This document shows, one piece after another, positions 1-9,156 of a DNA stretch of 64,000 bases (positions within the stretch are counted from its first letter, which is position 1; each line of letters starts with the position of its first letter). Under the pieces are notes generated by a model, which saw only the letters and a list, made by a program, of their open reading frames with translations, did no database searches and was not told the origin of the DNA. The stretch is from Fibrobacterota bacterium (GTDB lineage Bacteria; Fibrobacterota; Chitinivibrionia; Chitinivibrionales; FEN-1185), in contig PLWQ01000020.1 of assembly GCA_003165595.1 (NCBI GenBank), positions 103,815-167,814 on the forward strand. Direction: 5' to 3'. Position numbers and translations under genes: made by a program.

Positions 1-351
1 TCCGGCAGGTGCGCCGGCGGTTTCCTTTTGCAAAGGCTCCACCACATGGCGCACCGCTGCGGGGACCACCACCAGCACGGGAATACGCTTGGTGCGCATC
101 GATTTCTGGAGCCTCGATATGAGCAGCGTATCCGTGGTGTTGTTCGGCGTTACGTCGGCGATCACGAGGTCGGGGAGAAACTGGTTCGCCTTGATCATTG
201 CCAAATAGGAAGTACTTGCCAGTATTATCCGGTAATTGCATTGCATGAGGGCGACGTTGAGGACGTCGCCGATCCGCTCCCGGGTTGAAAACAGGAGGAT
301 AACAGGTTTGTCCGGACCTTTGGGCTCGGGCGCAGCGGATTGTTTTTCCAT
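1..351 (-). CDS. Response-regulator receiver-like protein, C-terminus cut by window edge
   Basis: Open frame running off the left edge; 117 codons are visible from ATG at 351. After a charged, proline-rich leader the chain reads as the first half of a receiver-type alpha/beta fold: a hydrophobic first strand (KPVILLFST), an 'FLPDLVIADVTPNNT' segment that matches the phosphoacceptor strand (Asp in IADV), and a later VLVVVP strand. The acidic pair that normally follows strand 1 is absent (STRER instead), so Mg-dependent phosphorylation is uncertain. The output domain, if any, lies outside the window. It is transcribed away from trxB's side with no visible partner kinase. Family assignment is inference from the fold pattern. 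Confidence 0.6.
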   Translation of the reverse strand, partial: MEKQSAAPEPKGPDKPVILLFSTRERIGDVLNVALMQCNYRIILASTSYLAMIKANQFLPDLVIADVTPNNTTDTLLISRLQKSMRTKRIPVLVVVPAAVRHVVEPLQKETAGAPAG

Positions 352-467
352 AGGGTTTTGCCGGGCAGATGAGACAACAAGCAAATGGTAGCATGGAAAT
401 GGGGAGGAGTCAAGGAGGGCGGTATATGTGCGGGAATATCTCGATCGACAGATAAAAGATGAGAGTA

Positions 468-502
468 TGGGCGCCCCGCCTTCGGCGGCGGCGCCCAGCT
501 CT
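468..502. repeat. Short family A intergenic element fragment (GC-rich hairpin)
   Basis: A near-palindromic GC stem whose two ends both carry the GGGCGCCC(A) motif found at the 3' end of the long family A elements. It lies just downstream of the trxB stop codon. Read on the minus strand it is not followed directly by a T run, so I describe it as a repeat remnant rather than a terminator. Confidence 0.55.
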
Positions 503-527
503 ATATTTTAATTTTCGTTGCACACGC

Positions 528-1475
528 TCAGCAAAATCCCCGTTCCGTCAACCATTTCTGCGCATCCAGCGCGGCCATGCACCCGCTCCCTGCCGCGGTA
601 ATCGCCTGCCTGTACCGGAAGTCCTGCACGTCGCCCGCGGCGAAAACGCCTTCAACCGAGGTCTGCGTGGTGCCGGGATGCGTAAAGATGTAGCCCGCCT
701 CGGTGAGCCTGAGTTGCCCGCCCAGAAAGGCGGTGTTGGGCCGGTGCCCGATGGCCTCGAAAGCTCCCGCCACTTCGAGTAGCGACGTCTCGCCGGTGCG
801 CGTGTCCTTGAGCCGTATGCCGCCGAGCAGTTTGTCGCCCACGAATTCCTCCACGACCTTGTTCCAGAGGATCTCAATTTTTTGGTGCGCGAGGGCGCGC
901 TGTTGCATGATGGTGCTTGCGCGAAGCGAATCACGCCGGTGAATTATATGAATTTTTGAGCCGAATTTGGAAAGGTGGAGCGCCTCTTCGACCGCGGTAT
1001 CGCCGCCGCCGATAACGGCAATGGGTTTGTTGCGGAACACGGGAAGAGCGCCGTCGCAAACGGCGCACGCGGATATGCCCCGGCCGAAGAATTTCTTTTC
1101 CGATTCGATCGGAAGGCGGCGCGCGGTCGCGCCGGTGGAAATAATGAGCGAACATGCCTCGTAGGTATCGCCGCCGGTCGATGTCACGGTAAAAGGACGC
1201 GCGGCCAGGTTGACCGATTCGACATCCTCCATGAGCATGCGGGTCCCGAACCGGAGCGCCTGCTCACGCATGCCGGCCATGAGTTCCTGGCCGCTTACGC
1301 CGTCTTTGAAACCGGGAAAGTTCTCGATGGTGGTGGTGATCATGAGTTGGCCGCCCGGAATTCCGCCTGCCTGGAAGCCTTCGAAAAGCAGGGGAGCCAG
1401 GTTTGCCCTTGCCGCATAGATCGCCGCAGTGAGCCCGGATGGCCCGGAGCCGATTATGATAAGCCTTTCGGACAT
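528..1475 (-). CDS. trxB: Thioredoxin reductase (NADPH)
   Basis: A 315-aa flavoprotein that transfers electrons from NADPH through FAD and a redox-active disulfide to thioredoxin in the cytoplasm. Visible signatures: N-terminal dinucleotide (FAD) motif GSGPSG at residues 9-14, the active-site CAVC pair (C137, C140), the NADP-binding GGGDTA motif at 156-161, and the C-terminal FAD signature ending in GDVQD followed by the [15 protein letters not shown] helix. Length is normal for bacterial low-molecular-weight TrxR. A GGAGGGAAAG ribosome binding site precedes ATG 1475. No thioredoxin gene is next to it; it appears monocistronic. Confidence 0.96.
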   Translation of the reverse strand: MSERLIIIGSGPSGLTAAIYAARANLAPLLFEGFQAGGIPGGQLMITTTIENFPGFKDGVSGQELMAGMREQALRFGTRMLMEDVESVNLAARPFTVTSTGGDTYEACSLIISTGATARRLPIESEKKFFGRGISACAVCDGALPVFRNKPIAVIGGGDTAVEEALHLSKFGSKIHIIHRRDSLRASTIMQQRALAHQKIEILWNKVVEEFVGDKLLGGIRLKDTRTGETSLLEVAGAFEAIGHRPNTAFLGGQLRLTEAGYIFTHPGTTQTSVEGVFAAGDVQDFRYRQAITAAGSGCMAALDAQKWLTERGFC

Positions 1476-1657
1476 CTTTCCCTCCGCAAAAGGATTCGAT
1501 CACGGGTCCCGCGCTTGGGCGACCGAAAACAATCATGCCGCTTGAAAATACTCCACGTGTTCGGTATAATAATATCGAATAATCATAAGTAATCCCGCAA
1601 CAAAAAAGCCGCAAATGTGATGCTGGTCACGGTCGAATCCGTGAAAAAGGGATATCA

Positions 1658-1787
1658 TTGTGCTGCACGCATAAGCGCGAGAGAGAAGCCTGCGGCGTCT
1701 TCTTGAAAAACCCTTTGGGATTTTCCGGGCAGCGTCCGAGGCGCGGTACAGGCACACGTGCGCGGGTTCTTTCGCTCTTTGAGGGGA
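1658..1787 (+). repeat. Family C intergenic repeat, upstream copy
   Basis: The stretch 1658-1709 aligns with 7320-7369 (shared blocks such as TTGTGC.GC.CG, GAGAG.AGCCTG and GGCGT.TTCT.GAAAA), and GGTTCTTT.GCTCT recurs near the end of both. Inside is a small imperfect inverted repeat, AAAACCC-TTT-GGGATTTT. The two copies flank the giant gene 1797-7280. Together with trxB's upstream region this copy accounts for the roughly 320-bp gap 1476-1796. Confidence 0.5.
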
Positions 1788-1796
1788 GGGGACGGC

Positions 1797-4700
1797 ATGA
1801 GCCGCTTCGGGAGGAGTACACACCCAACAGGCGCGTTCTTGTGCGTTTTCCCGCTGCTCGTTTTTGCGGGGACCACGAGCGCGGTAGTTCCCTTGACAGG
1901 AATCGTGGTCGACAATGTGTCATTTACCCTCATTGCGGGGGCGAAGGTCGTTTTTAGCGACACGTCGTCAAGCTATTTTGAAACGCAAACCGATGCGGCG
2001 GGCGTGTTTGCGCTCACCCCACCGAAAGGCGTGTACACCGTTCGCGTCGTGGCAAATGGGTATCCGCTTCAATATTACAACCCGAATGGCAATACGGAGA
2101 TGTCGAACTACCGGGTGGCTTACGACGGTTCCTCCGTTTCCAATTTGACAATACCCCTTACTCAGAATCCGACTGCGCTGATACCGCTTCACGGGTACGT
2201 GTCGGGGGTTGTCCTGGATTCGGCCGGACAAGCAATTGCAAATGTCGAGATCGACCTGATGGCGAAGAATACGGGCGACGTCACGGCCGATATCTTTACC
2301 GACGCAAGCGGCAGATTCGCAGCCCGCGTGCCGTCGCTCCCGCACGTGCTCTGGGCGTCGGGCGGGAAGCGTGCGTATCCGAAGCAGTACTGGAGTCTTT
2401 CCGGGACCACGGTTTCCATGGATAACGCGGCGGTGTTCAACGTGCCGGTGAGCGACACGTTTCAGGTTCTGGTGAGAATGCAGATTTCTCCACAGTCGTC
2501 TCCCGCCCCAACCGTCAGCGGTGCAACGGGTGGCGTGTCGGGCAAAGTGTTTTACAAAAGCACAAACATGCCGGTCGCGGGCATGATCGTCGTTGCCGTG
2601 CCGGACTCAGGCGCGGGCGCCGTGCTCTATGCCGGCCAGTACTATACGCCGTATACCGATACCGCACACAGCGACGGGACCTATGCCATCAAGAATCTGC
2701 CGGCGGGAGACTACTGGATTTACGCTCGGGGAGGCGGCAACGTGATGCAGTTTTACCCGCAAAGCGATTATCCCGGAAATGCGGCCGCCGTTCATGTGGA
2801 CACCACGGTGAAATCGGGCATAGACTTCCTCGCGCGCCCGGGCGGCACGCTGCAGGGCCGGGTGCAGTCGAGCGCAGGCAAGCCAATTGCCGGGATCGCC
2901 GTTTTCGCGAACTTTCCGAATTACTTCGTGCTACCGCAGGCAATAACCGATTCCACCGGACAATTTATCTTCTCTGGACTGCCGGGCGGGATTTGGAACT
3001 TGTCGGTGAACGATCAGACGTACTTCCTGGATTACAACGCGAACACAACGAAATATGTTGTGCAGGAAGGCCAAACCCTGTCGGGCGCGGTTCTCATCTT
3101 GCAACGAGGCGGATTTTTGGCCGGAACCCTGGGATCGTCGTCGCAGGACACCGCTGCCCTCTCGCCGTTCGAAATAGCGCTGTTCCCCGACACGATATTT
3201 TCGCATTCGCCAACATCGGGCGAAGCGTACCTGTACGAGTCGTCCACGGCACAGGGCATACCGGCCGGACCGGGGCGGTTTGTCTCAACCCTCTGCCCGG
3301 CAGGGAAGTGGTTTACGCTCCTGCGGCCCGCGCAACCGGCGTTGTCGCGATCGTCAAGTGTACCCTTCGTGGCATGCCCGGCATACCAGCTGGGTCCCCA
3401 ACCGACCGGTGCGTCGTCGGTGAGCGCGACGCAGGCCGTCACCGTTGTCGAGGGCGAAACCACGGGGACCCTGGGGGCGGCATTCCGGTCCAACGGGTTC
3501 TCGTTCCTGGGCATCCTCCGGTACGCCGATACCGCGAGACCCTCGTGGGCGCGGGTTGACGCATGCATCAAAGACGGCCGGTTTCTGGTTCCGGTCTCCC
3601 ACGGATACGTCGGCTCGGGTGATTCGGTTTTCCAGCTTGCCGGGCTCATGGAGGGAACGCCGTACGTTATTACGGCGCAGGCCGACGGGTATCCGACGCA
3701 ATACTGGTCGCCCGACGGCAGCATTTCGGCCCAGCCCGGCGGAACGTTCACCTTCAATTCCGGGAGCTTTACTCGCCCAATTGTCAACATGCAACGGACG
3801 CCGGCCGGCTACTACGCCAACTACACCCCGCTCTGGGTGAACCTGTCGGTCGATGCGAATGGTCACCTGGCGATTCAAATGAACGTGGACATGTCGCTTG
3901 CGGTCGATTCCCTCTTGTTGTACTCGAAAGACAGAAGTGGCGTCGTCACCCTTCTTGCCACGATGCCCAGGCTCGCCTCGCAGAGCCAGTATTCGTGGAC
4001 GGATACCAGAGACTGGCTCCTTGGCGGATACACGTACACGGTCGTCGCCAAAGGCGCCGCATACGTGATTCGTTCCATTCCCATGGGGTCAAGCATGGCC
4101 GCACCGGCGCTTTCCGCCGACTCGCTCTGGCTCAACGTGTACAGCGATCATTTTGGTATTATGATAAGTTGGAACGCGGGGTCGTCGTATACCCCGAGCA
4201 GCCGGGACAGCGTGGCATGTTACAGGAGCGTTACGGGCGGAGCCTGGACGCTGGTGGTCAAACAATCGAGCGTTTCCACCATGTTCTCCGACAATTCGTG
4301 GGACAAAACCGCGGATGCAGGCAAGACATTCATGTACAAAGTACAGCTCCTGCGGGGAGGTGCGGCGGTGCGGACGTCCCCGCAGCGCACCTTCACACTG
4401 TCAACGGCTTTTATCAATCAGCTCGCCAGGCATCTTGCGGTTGGGACGGCCGAACCCTATAAAACCATCCAGCAGGCCGTGGACGCGGCGGGCGCGTACG
4501 ACGAAATCGACGTGGACCCCGGCGTCTACGGCGAAAACATAAACCTCAAGGGAAAATTTCTCTCCATTAGCGGCAATTGGACCAGCGGCCTGCCGCCGGT
4601 GATCGACGGCATGGGCGCAACGGCAATTACCATACCTTACCATGCGCCCGCGGGCCCGGACGACGGGGCGAACATAAGCGGGCTGGAAATCCGCAACGCG

Positions 4701-7280
4701 CTCACAGGCATCGTTTCCGCCGTGGACGTTCAGGTGAATCAATGCCTCTTTGTCAACATCACGAAGCAATGCGTGGCAGCCTCGTTCGACAGCGCCGCCA
4801 TGACCGCCGCGGCGCAGGCGGACCCGTTCTGCAGGTACGCGGTGAGCCTGCACTGCTGGCAGTGCACGTTTGCAGGCACGGCAGCCTCGGGGGCGGCCGC
4901 GTTCGCCGCGTCGACCGGCACGTACGAATCCGGCAGCGGGCTGTCGTACGGCGGGCTGGAACAATACTTCCTGCAGCCGCCGGCGTCGTTTTCCGCAAAT
5001 GCAATGGTCGACAACAGCATTCTCTACGGTTTCGCAACAGCGCCCATCGTTGTGTCGGGCAAGGCCGCGTCCGCCTCGGTTTCCAATTGCGATGTTTGGA
5101 ATTCGGCCTTCGATTCAGCCGCATCGCCGCGCGTCACGGTGAACGGCGGGCTGTACCGGATCGATCCCGCGTTTAACAACCTCCAGTATTATTTCCTGCC
5201 GGACAGTTCTCCTTTGTATAAGGTCGCCTCCAACGGTTCCACCATAGGCTACGACGACCGCCGGAAATACTCCTCCGGGTCGTCGGAATCCGGGCCTTCC
5301 GCGGTGCAGAACCTGAAGGTTGTGGTGGCCGGACCCAAGAAGATCGTCCTTTCGTGGAGCAGGCTCCCCGCAGACCAGAATGCGGCTTCCTATCTGGTCC
5401 TGCGGGCGCCCGGCGTCGACAGCCTCTTTTACGTTGACGCCCAGTCGTCGCAGTGGCAGATCAGGATCGCTCAGGATTCGATATTCCGGGTGCTGGATAC
5501 CGCCTCGACGACCGACACGTTCTTTGCAGACACGAACGTCCGGATGAATGTACCGTATATTTACGTTGTCGCGGGGCATACCGCGTCGGGAGCCATGGGC
5601 AGGGTAAACATGCCGTACCCGCCGGCGCTGTCGTCCTACATAACCATCATTCCACTGCCCGCGCATGTCACGTCGGTCGGGTCATCGCTTCTCAATTTCA
5701 CTACCGCGCTTCTTTCCTGGCCGCCGGCGCAGGGAACGGGAATCTACCGCGTGTACCGGTTCCTCACGAAGGCCGGACAGTTCGCCGCGGCGCCCGATTC
5801 GGGCGCGGTGCGAACCATGATTCGCACCGGCGCCTACGCCGCCGCAGACACCTTCCGTGTCCGCGACACGTCTCTGGTCGACAGCTCGCTGGCGCTGGGC
5901 AGGGAGTATATCTATGCGGTCTCTGCAATTGACACAACAGGAATAGGCTACTCGCTCGACCAGACACCCCTGGTATTCTCGTATGTTTCCAACACGTCAC
6001 AGCGGTTTACCGACGCCGTGTCGATGCATGTTCGGGGACGCACGTGGAGCATGATCGGTCCGTGGGGAAGCGGATCGCTCAGTTTTGCGGCCGCACCCGA
6101 TGTTTCGGTATTCCACTGGGACGATGCCATGCAGCCCGACAAGTTGCTCTCCCAGTATGCGACGACGCAGGAAATGAGTGCTGGAAGCGGCTACTGGTTT
6201 TACTCGGACACCGACACAACCGTGAGCGTCCCCGCCGACAGCCAATTGTATGCTGCGCTTGCGGCTTCCCAGGCTTCGCAGACGATTCGCCTTCAGAAGG
6301 GACCAACCGGCTGGAACCAGGTGGCGTCGGTGTTTCCGTTTAGTGTGGCGCCGCAATGGCTCGCCGCCTACGACGCGTACGAATGGGACGCGGATTTGAA
6401 CCAGTACACGCGCGCGACCCTGATCAGGCCGTGGAAGGCATATTGGATCCAGTCGGACGTCGATACCGCCCTTCCCCTTGCCGGACTGCCGATGCCGGGG
6501 GCCGTGCTTGCGAAGCGTGCATCGGGCCTGCAGTGGGATCTCAAGGTCTCGCTTGCCGGCGCCGCCAGCCGCGACCCGGACAATTATTGCGGCGTGGTAT
6601 CCCAATCCGGCGCCCGCCCGTCTGCGCTTGCCCGTCCAAAGCCGCCGCAGGCGTTCAACTTTCCGCAGTTGTTCTTTGCGCAGTCGGCGCAAGGTGCGCG
6701 GCTTGCCAAGCTATACAAATGCGCATCCGATCCGGTGGGTGCGCGGTTTGAATGGATGGTGGGGTTGTCACCGGCAAAGGAGAACATGACCGTTACGGTA
6801 AAGGGCGTCGAATCAATCCCCAAGGAAGCATTTGTGTTCTGGGTCCGCGGCGGGGTTGCATGCGACCTGCGCAAGGCGGCCATGGCGCCCATTCCCCCGC
6901 ACAAGGAAACCCAGTACGGCTACATTGTTGTCACGCGCGACAGCCGCGACGTTGCGCTGTACACGGGAAGATTCGAACTCCGCAAGACGTATCCGAATCC
7001 GTTTGTGAGCATCGCGACAATCGAGTTTCTGGTACCGTACAGCTTCGCCGACAACGGCGCAAAGCTCGAAGGCGAGCGGCGAAGCGTAACCCTTGACGTA
7101 TACAACATTGCCGGCAGGCGCGTCCGAAGCCTGGCCGCCAGGGCCATGGACGTGGGTTTCCACCGCGTTATGTGGAACGGAACAAACGACGGGGGAGCGC
7201 CTGCGGCGAGCGGGTTCTACGTGGTGAGGCTGGCGGGAAGGAATGTGCAGAGCGTGGTGAGGTTGATCAAGATGAGATAG
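1797..7280 (+). CDS. Giant secreted mosaic protein: carboxypeptidase-regulatory-like repeats, beta-helix, Fn3, C-terminal sorting domain
   Basis: Encodes 1827 aa from ATG 1797, chosen because GAGGGGAGGGG sits just upstream; a GTG at 1758 would only add a charged stub before the signal peptide. Order of parts: signal peptide (about 1-30), several carboxypeptidase-regulatory-like beta-sandwich repeats with the pattern 'D-A-A/S-G-x-F...P-x-G-x-Y' (about 30-560), Fn3-like segments, a pectate-lyase-like section starting TIQQAVDAAGAYDEIDVDPG (about 880-1135), further Fn3 units, and a C-terminal sorting/FlgD-like domain (LRKTYPNPF ... VYNIAGRRVRSL ... GFYVVRLAG, about 1720-1827). Such tails direct export and surface attachment in Bacteroidota and related lineages. 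No catalytic site is recognised; adhesion or substrate binding is inference. It stands alone, flanked by family C repeats. Confidence 0.88.
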   Translation: MSRFGRSTHPTGAFLCVFPLLVFAGTTSAVVPLTGIVVDNVSFTLIAGAKVVFSDTSSSYFETQTDAAGVFALTPPKGVYTVRVVANGYPLQYYNPNGNTEMSNYRVAYDGSSVSNLTIPLTQNPTALIPLHGYVSGVVLDSAGQAIANVEIDLMAKNTGDVTADIFTDASGRFAARVPSLPHVLWASGGKRAYPKQYWSLSGTTVSMDNAAVFNVPVSDTFQVLVRMQISPQSSPAPTVSGATGGVSGKVFYKSTNMPVAGMIVVAVPDSGAGAVLYAGQYYTPYTDTAHSDGTYAIKNLPAGDYWIYARGGGNVMQFYPQSDYPGNAAAVHVDTTVKSGIDFLARPGGTLQGRVQSSAGKPIAGIAVFANFPNYFVLPQAITDSTGQFIFSGLPGGIWNLSVNDQTYFLDYNANTTKYVVQEGQTLSGAVLILQRGGFLAGTLGSSSQDTAALSPFEIALFPDTIFSHSPTSGEAYLYESSTAQGIPAGPGRFVSTLCPAGKWFTLLRPAQPALSRSSSVPFVACPAYQLGPQPTGASSVSATQAVTVVEGETTGTLGAAFRSNGFSFLGILRYADTARPSWARVDACIKDGRFLVPVSHGYVGSGDSVFQLAGLMEGTPYVITAQADGYPTQYWSPDGSISAQPGGTFTFNSGSFTRPIVNMQRTPAGYYANYTPLWVNLSVDANGHLAIQMNVDMSLAVDSLLLYSKDRSGVVTLLATMPRLASQSQYSWTDTRDWLLGGYTYTVVAKGAAYVIRSIPMGSSMAAPALSADSLWLNVYSDHFGIMISWNAGSSYTPSSRDSVACYRSVTGGAWTLVVKQSSVSTMFSDNSWDKTADAGKTFMYKVQLLRGGAAVRTSPQRTFTLSTAFINQLARHLAVGTAEPYKTIQQAVDAAGAYDEIDVDPGVYGENINLKGKFLSISGNWTSGLPPVIDGMGATAITIPYHAPAGPDDGANISGLEIRNALTGIVSAVDVQVNQCLFVNITKQCVAASFDSAAMTAAAQADPFCRYAVSLHCWQCTFAGTAASGAAAFAASTGTYESGSGLSYGGLEQYFLQPPASFSANAMVDNSILYGFATAPIVVSGKAASASVSNCDVWNSAFDSAASPRVTVNGGLYRIDPAFNNLQYYFLPDSSPLYKVASNGSTIGYDDRRKYSSGSSESGPSAVQNLKVVVAGPKKIVLSWSRLPADQNAASYLVLRAPGVDSLFYVDAQSSQWQIRIAQDSIFRVLDTASTTDTFFADTNVRMNVPYIYVVAGHTASGAMGRVNMPYPPALSSYITIIPLPAHVTSVGSSLLNFTTALLSWPPAQGTGIYRVYRFLTKAGQFAAAPDSGAVRTMIRTGAYAAADTFRVRDTSLVDSSLALGREYIYAVSAIDTTGIGYSLDQTPLVFSYVSNTSQRFTDAVSMHVRGRTWSMIGPWGSGSLSFAAAPDVSVFHWDDAMQPDKLLSQYATTQEMSAGSGYWFYSDTDTTVSVPADSQLYAALAASQASQTIRLQKGPTGWNQVASVFPFSVAPQWLAAYDAYEWDADLNQYTRATLIRPWKAYWIQSDVDTALPLAGLPMPGAVLAKRASGLQWDLKVSLAGAASRDPDNYCGVVSQSGARPSALARPKPPQAFNFPQLFFAQSAQGARLAKLYKCASDPVGARFEWMVGLSPAKENMTVTVKGVESIPKEAFVFWVRGGVACDLRKAAMAPIPPHKETQYGYIVVTRDSRDVALYTGRFELRKTYPNPFVSIATIEFLVPYSFADNGAKLEGERRSVTLDVYNIAGRRVRSLAARAMDVGFHRVMWNGTNDGGAPAASGFYVVRLAGRNVQSVVRLIKMR

Positions 7281-7319
7281 GAGGGTTTAGGGTAAGAAAA
7301 GGGAGCGGAGCGGTTGATC

Positions 7320-7410
7320 TTGTGCAGCGCGAACAAGCATCAGAGAGGCCTGTGGCGTTTTCTCGAAAACTGACCACGCCCTATGGCCGTGGTTCTTTGC
7401 TCTCCTGAAA
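7320..7410 (+). repeat. Family C intergenic repeat, downstream copy
   Basis: Second copy of the element at 1658-1787, starting 40 bp after the stop codon of the giant gene. The 5' half is the best-conserved part; the middle has been replaced by a GACCACGCCC-TATGG-CCGTGGTT-like hairpin. The rest of the gap 7281-7701 holds a GGGG/CCCC-rich stretch (about 7425-7500) with no recognisable gene, and then the promoter of the next gene. Confidence 0.45.
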
Positions 7411-7625
7411 TGATGATTGCGTCGAAATCCCCCCTAACCCCCCAAGGGGCACCAGAACGGCGGGCCTTCAGCTCTTCCCACAGGGAGATGGAGGGGGTTG
7501 CTTCAATACACAATCATAATTGATCCTTTTTCGCGAATCCTGCGACAATACCGGTATAAGGCCCAAACGAATAAAATTTCGTATACTGATGTATAGATGC
7601 GGCAAAGGCATTCCGAGTCCGCTTG

Positions 7626-7655
7626 TTGACTTGCCGCACAGAAGAGTTGTATACT
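7626..7655 (+). promoter_or_regulatory. Sigma-70-type promoter for the 7702 gene
   Basis: TTGACT at 7626-7631, an 18-bp spacer, and TATACT at 7650-7655, giving a predicted start near 7662. An AAAGGA ribosome binding site follows at about 7687, just before ATG 7702. Spacing and both hexamers are close to consensus. Confidence 0.6.
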
Positions 7656-7701
7656 CCTAATAGCGAACCGGTCCACACAACCCCAGCAAAGGACGAACTC
7701 T

Positions 7702-9093
7702 ATGAAAAACGTCAGGAAAGTTCTTTCCTTCGCATGCGTCTTGACAATCATTGCTTCTTCATCTGCAACCACTCTCTTCTCAGACGATTTCTCCGACACC
7801 TCAACTGCGGAAAAAGTGAAATGGAACACTGATTATACGCCGTCTGGTTTTTCCGTAACCTATTCGAACGGGGCGATCACCCTCAAGAACGCCGACACCG
7901 TTTATACCGCTTTCTACATCCACCCCTTCGCCTCCAAGCCAGCCACGTTCACTCTATCGGCAACTTTCACGATTGCTGACACTTCAGTTAACGGTGCTGG
8001 TCTTATGTATTGCCTCAACAGCTCTAGCGGAATCAAGGGATACACCCTTCAATTGGGGACTTCCCAGTATTTATTCTGCATCAAGTATACAGGCTCCGCA
8101 TCTCCCGTACTTAAGAGTCAGTTTAGCCCCTTTGTCAAACAGCTTCCAAGCACCAATGTCCTCAAAATAAGTAAATCGGGAAACACGTTTAACATCTTCT
8201 GCAACGACCATTACGTCGGTAGATTTAGTGACACTGATTTTTTGAGCGGTGACATCGCTATCCTTGTACCCCCTAAGGCGAAAATTACGGTTGACGATGT
8301 GCTAGTTACCGATCAACCGGAGAACCCGCCCGCTTCCACTTGCTACGCTGACTCATTTCTCACAACAGCAAGCGATGCGTGGTCGAACCCCTCGGAAGGC
8401 GAAGCAACGTTCGGCGGCGGACAGCTTGTTCTCAATAATACTAGTAACAAATACTCAAGCGCCATCTTTGTGGATGCCATTTCCAACACTGCATCTATCA
8501 AAGCGGTCGTTTCGCACAAGTCCGGCGTGGGCGCATATGGCGTCGCATTTGTAGAAGTTGACACGACGGCTGTGATCCCGTTTGCTTTTGCGGTGGATTC
8601 CGCCAGGAGACTCTATGTTGTGAATCCAGACAGCTCAACAATAAGTTCGCTGTCAGGCATAGGCATCTTTGGCGGGCTCGGGGCAGACACAATAGAAGTT
8701 CTTCGATTCGCCACCAAATGTGTTTTCAAGGTGAATGGCATTGCGCAGGACACTGCTGCGATTCCTTCTGATTTTCGGATTGATGGCGCTGGTTTGTATG
8801 CCGGTACAAATACTGCCCTTGCATGCAGCCCGTTTGTCGCAGGCGGGGATTCGACGGGGGCGCGATGTTTACCTGCCGCTGTCTTCAGCCCTTCGCTCGC
8901 ACGCGTTGAACCTGTGCGGCCTGTGTTTGGGAAAGGGAGCGTCGTCTATGACATGCTGGGCCGAAAAATCGGGGTGTTTGACCGAGTGTCGTTCGAAAGA
9001 TCAAATTTGGTCAATGGTTTATACGTTGTCTTGCCGGCAGTGCAGAAGGTAGGAAGCGCTCGTGCGTTTCCAGTGATGAAGGTAAAGAACTGA
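7702..9093 (+). CDS. Secreted protein with two jelly-roll (LamG/DUF1080-like) domains
   Basis: 463 aa with a clear signal peptide (MKNVRKVLSFACVLTIIASSSA). Two similar halves each begin with a 'F-S/A-D-x-F' strand (LFSDDFSDTS at about 25; CYADSFLTTASDAWSN at about 213) and continue with alternating beta strands typical of concanavalin-like domains that follow polysaccharide. The C-terminus has a short degenerate sorting-type tail (VYDMLGRKIGVFDR ... GLYVVLPA). No catalytic acid pair is recognisable, so a carbohydrate-binding role is inference. It has its own promoter and an AAAGGA ribosome binding site. Third positions look more A/T rich than in the housekeeping genes of the window. Confidence 0.72.
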   Translation: MKNVRKVLSFACVLTIIASSSATTLFSDDFSDTSTAEKVKWNTDYTPSGFSVTYSNGAITLKNADTVYTAFYIHPFASKPATFTLSATFTIADTSVNGAGLMYCLNSSSGIKGYTLQLGTSQYLFCIKYTGSASPVLKSQFSPFVKQLPSTNVLKISKSGNTFNIFCNDHYVGRFSDTDFLSGDIAILVPPKAKITVDDVLVTDQPENPPASTCYADSFLTTASDAWSNPSEGEATFGGGQLVLNNTSNKYSSAIFVDAISNTASIKAVVSHKSGVGAYGVAFVEVDTTAVIPFAFAVDSARRLYVVNPDSSTISSLSGIGIFGGLGADTIEVLRFATKCVFKVNGIAQDTAAIPSDFRIDGAGLYAGTNTALACSPFVAGGDSTGARCLPAAVFSPSLARVEPVRPVFGKGSVVYDMLGRKIGVFDRVSFERSNLVNGLYVVLPAVQKVGSARAFPVMKVKN

Positions 9094-9156
9094 AATATCC
9101 TCTCTAGACACTTGTGTAGCTCCGGGTTCCTCAACCGGAGCTACTCGATTACTAGC

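Noticed and set aside
468-502. Intrinsic terminator of trxB
   Set aside because: The stem is strong but lacks an adjacent T run on the minus strand and its ends match the family A repeat, so a repeat remnant is the simpler reading.
1658-1787. Riboswitch in front of the giant secreted protein
   Set aside because: The similar copy at 7320-7410 lies downstream of the same gene rather than upstream of another, and I could not match the element to any known riboswitch core.
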